Source of the DNA: Ruminococcus sp. UBA3286
GTDB lineage: Bacteria > Bacillota > Clostridia > Oscillospirales > Ruminococcaceae
Direction of reading: 5' to 3'
Assembly (NCBI GenBank): GCA_002362135.1
Contig: DETO01000094.1
Span: forward strand, 1-9,127
DNA length: 9,127 nucleotides
This document shows positions 6,772 to 9,127 of this stretch, one piece after another. The position numbers and the translations under genes are program-made. Below the pieces are notes generated by a model. That model was not told the origin of the DNA and searched no databases. It saw only the letters and a program-made list of their open reading frames with translations. Position 1 is the first letter of the stretch. Each line of letters starts with the position of its first letter.

Positions 6772-7515
6772 TCAATATGGACTCTCCTGAGTTTCAGCTT
6801 TTACAACTGCTTCTTCCAGAGTCATGTTTTTGAAATCCTGCGCATTGAAATATCTGCCCGTCTTTTTATCATTCACAAACGCGCCCACAAGCAGCCCCGG
6901 AATTGCGCTTTCAGGCTCAAAAAAGGCATTTGGCCCGCCCATATCAGTCTTACACCAAGCAGGATTCGACAGGCTGATTATAACATCAGAATCACGGTAA
7001 GCATAGGCGAGATCTCTTGTGATTTTGTCAAGCGCGGCTTTGCTTGCGGAATACGGCGCTTGCTGAGGTTCAAGATTAATATCGCTTGAAGTATTAATAA
7101 TTCTGCCAAATCCGCGCTGTGCCATTCCGCCGACAAAATGATAGCATATCATCATCGGCGCGATAGTATTTATCATGAAGCTTGTTTCAAATTCCGAAAC
7201 AGGAGTTTCAAGAAATTCTGTTCTGTAGGTCGTCTGCAAACCTGCATTATTAAAGACAACATCTATCTGCGTACCCTTTTCATCAATTTCAGCCAGCATA
7301 TTATTAAGCTGCTCCATATCAAAAAGTTCAGCTTCAACGCTGTATGCTTCGATACCAAGCGCTCTCACTTCATCAAGTACAGCCTTACAATGCTCATTGC
7401 TTCTGCTGTGGAGAACCAAATTACAGCCCTGTTCTGCCATTGCCTTTGCAATAAGCCTGCCCAGACCTCTGCTTGCGCCCGTGATAAGAACCCATTTCCC
7501 TTTTAAATCAACCAT
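6772..7515 (-). CDS. Short-chain dehydrogenase/reductase, substrate unknown
   Basis: This is a classical NAD(P)-dependent short-chain dehydrogenase of 247 residues, the usual length. Visible elements are the cofactor loop TGASRGLG (12-19), NNAG (89-92), N116, S143-S144, and the catalytic pair Y155 and K159 in YSASK. R16 and R38 sit where NADP-preferring members place basic residues, so NADPH is likely. There is no signal peptide or membrane segment. It resembles 3-oxoacyl-ACP reductase-type proteins in the fold, but nothing in the sequence fixes a substrate, and the substrate-loop residues (PAWCKTDMGGPNA, about 185-197) are only generically family-like. A GAGGTG site overlaps the stop of the Dabb gene, and the start lies 8 bases after that stop, so the two are tightly linked. 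It is followed after one base by folC. A link to folate or to the Dabb protein is inference from position only. Confidence 0.92.
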   Translation of the reverse strand: MVDLKGKWVLITGASRGLGRLIAKAMAEQGCNLVLHSRSNEHCKAVLDEVRALGIEAYSVEAELFDMEQLNNMLAEIDEKGTQIDVVFNNAGLQTTYRTEFLETPVSEFETSFMINTIAPMMICYHFVGGMAQRGFGRIINTSSDINLEPQQAPYSASKAALDKITRDLAYAYRDSDVIISLSNPAWCKTDMGGPNAFFEPESAIPGLLVGAFVNDKKTGRYFNAQDFKNMTLEEAVVKAETQESPY

Positions 7516-7523
7516 TCTTCACC

Positions 7524-7826
7524 TCAGTATTCATAGTCGATACACGCTCTGTCAGTTTTGATTTCAGCAATAAACGCTCCGAATTCCCTATGAACAGGGT
7601 GAACCTGATAAGCGTTAAGGTCATCGATGTTCTCAAAATCGCAAAGAAGAGCTATTGTGTAATTATTTTCGGGTGCGTCGGCAGAATTAATAACCACCTC
7701 GCCTTTTTTCAGTTCCTTGACGTTCTCTATCACTTTGTTGAAACGCTCCTTTGCCTCAAGCGCGTTTTCAAATTCGCTTTTGCCGTTTGCTTCTTTAAGC
7801 TTGAACATTACTATATGTTTGATCAT
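7524..7826 (-). CDS. Dabb-domain (stress-responsive A/B barrel) protein
   Basis: This 100-residue protein is a single Dabb domain, a dimeric ferredoxin-like alpha+beta barrel. The opening MIKHIVMFKLK strand, the ALLCDFENIDDLNAYQ region and the AYQVHPVH signature (72-79), which ends in the family's conserved HPxH, are diagnostic. Members of this fold include stress-induced proteins and a few small cyclases or monooxygenase-like enzymes; the histidines can be functional, but activity cannot be assigned here. It begins after a strong ribosome binding site (GAGGAGG, about 9 bases before the ATG) within the only sizeable gap (45 bases) in the valS-folC run, and its stop overlaps the ribosome binding site of the dehydrogenase. 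It therefore probably heads a short dabb-SDR-folC segment that may also be transcribed from valS. Confidence 0.88.
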   Translation of the reverse strand: MIKHIVMFKLKEANGKSEFENALEAKERFNKVIENVKELKKGEVVINSADAPENNYTIALLCDFENIDDLNAYQVHPVHREFGAFIAEIKTDRACIDYEY

Positions 7827-7871
7827 TTTATTCTTACCTCCTCAATTGTGGGAATATCAAATATCATAATA

Positions 7872-8225
7872 TCACCGGTTTACAATGTTGTAACTTTCAT
7901 CAATAATATTGCACAATATCTGAAAATCAATATTATTGTCAAGAATTATTGAGATCCATTTTTGTTTGTTCATGTGATATGCAGGAAAGCATCTGCCCTC
8001 TGTGAGCAGACACTCTCTTGTAATGGATTCACATTTCAGATTGAGAATATCAACAAATCCCTCTGCATCAGGAATAAGTACTGATTTTTTGACGTTCATG
8101 ACTAAAGCATACCATTTTTTATTTTTTGAGTTTCTTAAAATAAAAGCGTCAGGAGTTTTCTGCCACAGATATTCGGGATCTGTGGCATACTTTTCCTTTG
8201 CATAAGAAATAATCTTTTCACGCAT
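7872..8225 (-). CDS. MmcQ/YjbR family protein (CyaY-like fold)
   Basis: This 117-residue protein belongs to the MmcQ/YjbR family. The N-terminal helix (1-14) and the conserved PEYLW segment (17-21) are followed by a beta-sheet core (KWYALVMNV, 37-45) and by the signature FPAYHMNKQKWISIIL (80-95). The C-terminal helix ends in DESYNIVNR. These proteins were annotated as DNA-binding from structure; the function in bacteria is not established, so I give none. No signal peptide or membrane segment is seen. The start codon overlaps the last base of the valS stop (TAATG), and only a distant weak GAGG precedes it, so translation is probably coupled to valS. The next gene (Dabb) begins 45 bases after the stop. 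Two cysteines (C65 and C72) fall close together, with C79 just after, but they do not form a recognised metal site. Confidence 0.85.
   Translation of the reverse strand: MREKIISYAKEKYATDPEYLWQKTPDAFILRNSKNKKWYALVMNVKKSVLIPDAEGFVDILNLKCESITRECLLTEGRCFPAYHMNKQKWISIILDNNIDFQILCNIIDESYNIVNR
7913..7942 (-). promoter_or_regulatory. Possible weak internal promoter for dabb-SDR-folC
   Basis: On the - strand a perfect TTGACA (7937-7942) lies inside the end of the MmcQ/YjbR gene, followed 18 bases later by TATTGT (7913-7918), which matches four of six -10 positions. It points at the Dabb gene about 85 bases downstream. The -10 is poor and the spacing non-optimal, so it may be coincidence. Confidence 0.25.
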
Positions 8226-9127
8226 TATTTTCTGAAAGCCTCAATCGATTGATTGATTTTAGCCATTTTTTCTTCTGCCTTTGCAAGCTTCGCTTTTTCA
8301 GACTCAATGAGTTTTTCGGGAGCTTTTGCAATGAATCCCTGATTGTTGAGTTTTCCGCTGAGGAAGTCGATATCCTTCTGAACCTTTGCCTTTTCCTTTT
8401 CCAGACGTGCAATTTCCTTTTCCTTGTCAACGAGTTCGTCCATTGGAATGAAGATTCTCGCAGAATCCGTTACAGCATTCGCGCAATTTTCATGAGCAAC
8501 GCTGACGCCTGCTTCAACGGAAGAAGCGGACGCGAGTTTTTCAAAGAATACCGCACAATTCATAAACAGATCGGCTTCGTCGGTCTCGATTATGAGTTTC
8601 GCCTTTACAGAGGGCGGAACGTTCATTTCAGTACGCGTGTTTCTTACAGCCTTGATAGCGGAAATTATCTTCTCAAAAGCAGTTTCCTCCGCGGAGTAGT
8701 CGATAGTTTCGTCGTATGTCGGGTATGATTCAAGAATGATCATGGATTTCTCATTAGTGAGAACCTGCCAGATTTCCTCCGTGATAAACGGCATGAACGG
8801 ATGGAGAAGTTTCAGCATACCCTGCATTGCCCATACCAGTACAGCCTGAGCCTTTGCCCTAGTTTCGCCGCCTGCCTGAATACGCGGTTTTGTAAGTTCG
8901 ATATACCAGTCGCAGAAAATATCCCATATAAAGTCATAAATTTTCTGCGAAGCTACGCCCAGTTCGTACTTATCGAGATTTTCGCTGACTTCCTTCGCAA
9001 GCTTGTTGAATTTATTTATCAGCCACTTGTCTTCAAGTTCAAGTTCGCTCGGAAGTCCACTGAAGCTGAAATCTTCGGGCAGATTCATCATGATAAAGCG
9101 TGAAGCGTTCCAGAGCTTGTTTGCAAA
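8225..9127 (-). CDS. valS: Valyl-tRNA synthetase, C-terminal third (partial at right edge)
   Basis: ValRS charges tRNA-Val with valine using ATP. Only the last 300 residues are here, in open frame to the edge; a full-length protein is about 880, so the catalytic core with HIGH and KMSKS lies outside. The visible part begins at FANKLWNASRF, the usual junction into the anticodon-binding domain. That domain contains FCDWYIELTKPR and the LHPFMPFITEEIWQ motif. The final 65 residues, after an acidic segment, are heptad-like and rich in lysine, glutamate and alanine; they match the C-terminal coiled-coil tRNA-binding arm (NNQGFIAKAP). The stop shares its last base with the start of the MmcQ/YjbR gene. 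I see no deviation from a normal bacterial ValRS in this part. Confidence 0.95.
   Translation of the reverse strand, partial: FANKLWNASRFIMMNLPEDFSFSGLPSELELEDKWLINKFNKLAKEVSENLDKYELGVASQKIYDFIWDIFCDWYIELTKPRIQAGGETRAKAQAVLVWAMQGMLKLLHPFMPFITEEIWQVLTNEKSMIILESYPTYDETIDYSAEETAFEKIISAIKAVRNTRTEMNVPPSVKAKLIIETDEADLFMNCAVFFEKLASASSVEAGVSVAHENCANAVTDSARIFIPMDELVDKEKEIARLEKEKAKVQKDIDFLSGKLNNQGFIAKAPEKLIESEKAKLAKAEEKMAKINQSIEAFRK

Noticed and set aside
7880..7893. Palindrome TTACAA-TG-TTGTAA near the end of the MmcQ/YjbR gene
   Set aside because: It encodes the family-conserved SYNIVN tail, so it is most simply explained by coding constraint.

Overview
This 9.1 kb window is chromosomal sequence from a low-to-moderate GC Gram-positive bacterium, most likely an anaerobic member of the Clostridia (an Oscillospiraceae/Ruminococcaceae-like gut lineage is my best guess). 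The reasons are strong AGGAGG-type ribosome binding sites, sigma-A promoters with extended -10 boxes, a clostridial-looking phosphofructokinase with GGNGT and PKTIDND motifs, a hexameric NADP-type glutamate dehydrogenase, and linkage of valS with folC as in many Firmicutes. The taxonomic placement is inference. I see no mobile element, CRISPR array, rRNA or tRNA.

The layout is two convergent blocks. On the + strand, a consensus promoter (94-122) drives a membrane-anchored PAS/GGDEF/EAL protein (167-2386). It is followed after 18 bases by a 6-phosphofructokinase (2405-3487), and a long intrinsic terminator (3504-3545) closes that unit. A small cysteine-rich DUF3795-type gene (3562-3936) follows and ends at a bidirectional terminator (3935-3973). 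On the - strand, reading right to left, are the C-terminal third of valyl-tRNA synthetase (running off the right edge), an MmcQ/YjbR protein, a Dabb-domain protein, a short-chain dehydrogenase and folC. Their junctions are -1, 45, 8 and 1 bases, so they look like one operon. gdhA follows under its own strong promoter (5392-5420) and runs into the bidirectional terminator.

Functionally the window is mostly core metabolism: glycolysis (PFK), nitrogen assimilation (GDH), folate polyglutamylation (FolC) and tRNA charging (ValRS). The signalling protein has an EAL domain with every catalytic residue I can check, but its GGDEF signature is SGDNF, so it should act as a c-di-GMP phosphodiesterase rather than a synthase. 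Its apparent co-transcription with a glycolytic gene is the most distinctive feature here. Three small accessory genes lying between valS and folC are the second. I found no convincing undescribed multi-gene system; the findings are modest leads with tests stated.

There is no gene-free stretch over 300 bases. The left edge (1-166) holds a promoter and a short AT-rich repeat. The 120-base folC-gdhA gap (5343-5462) holds a promoter, a 13-base palindrome and a small leader hairpin.
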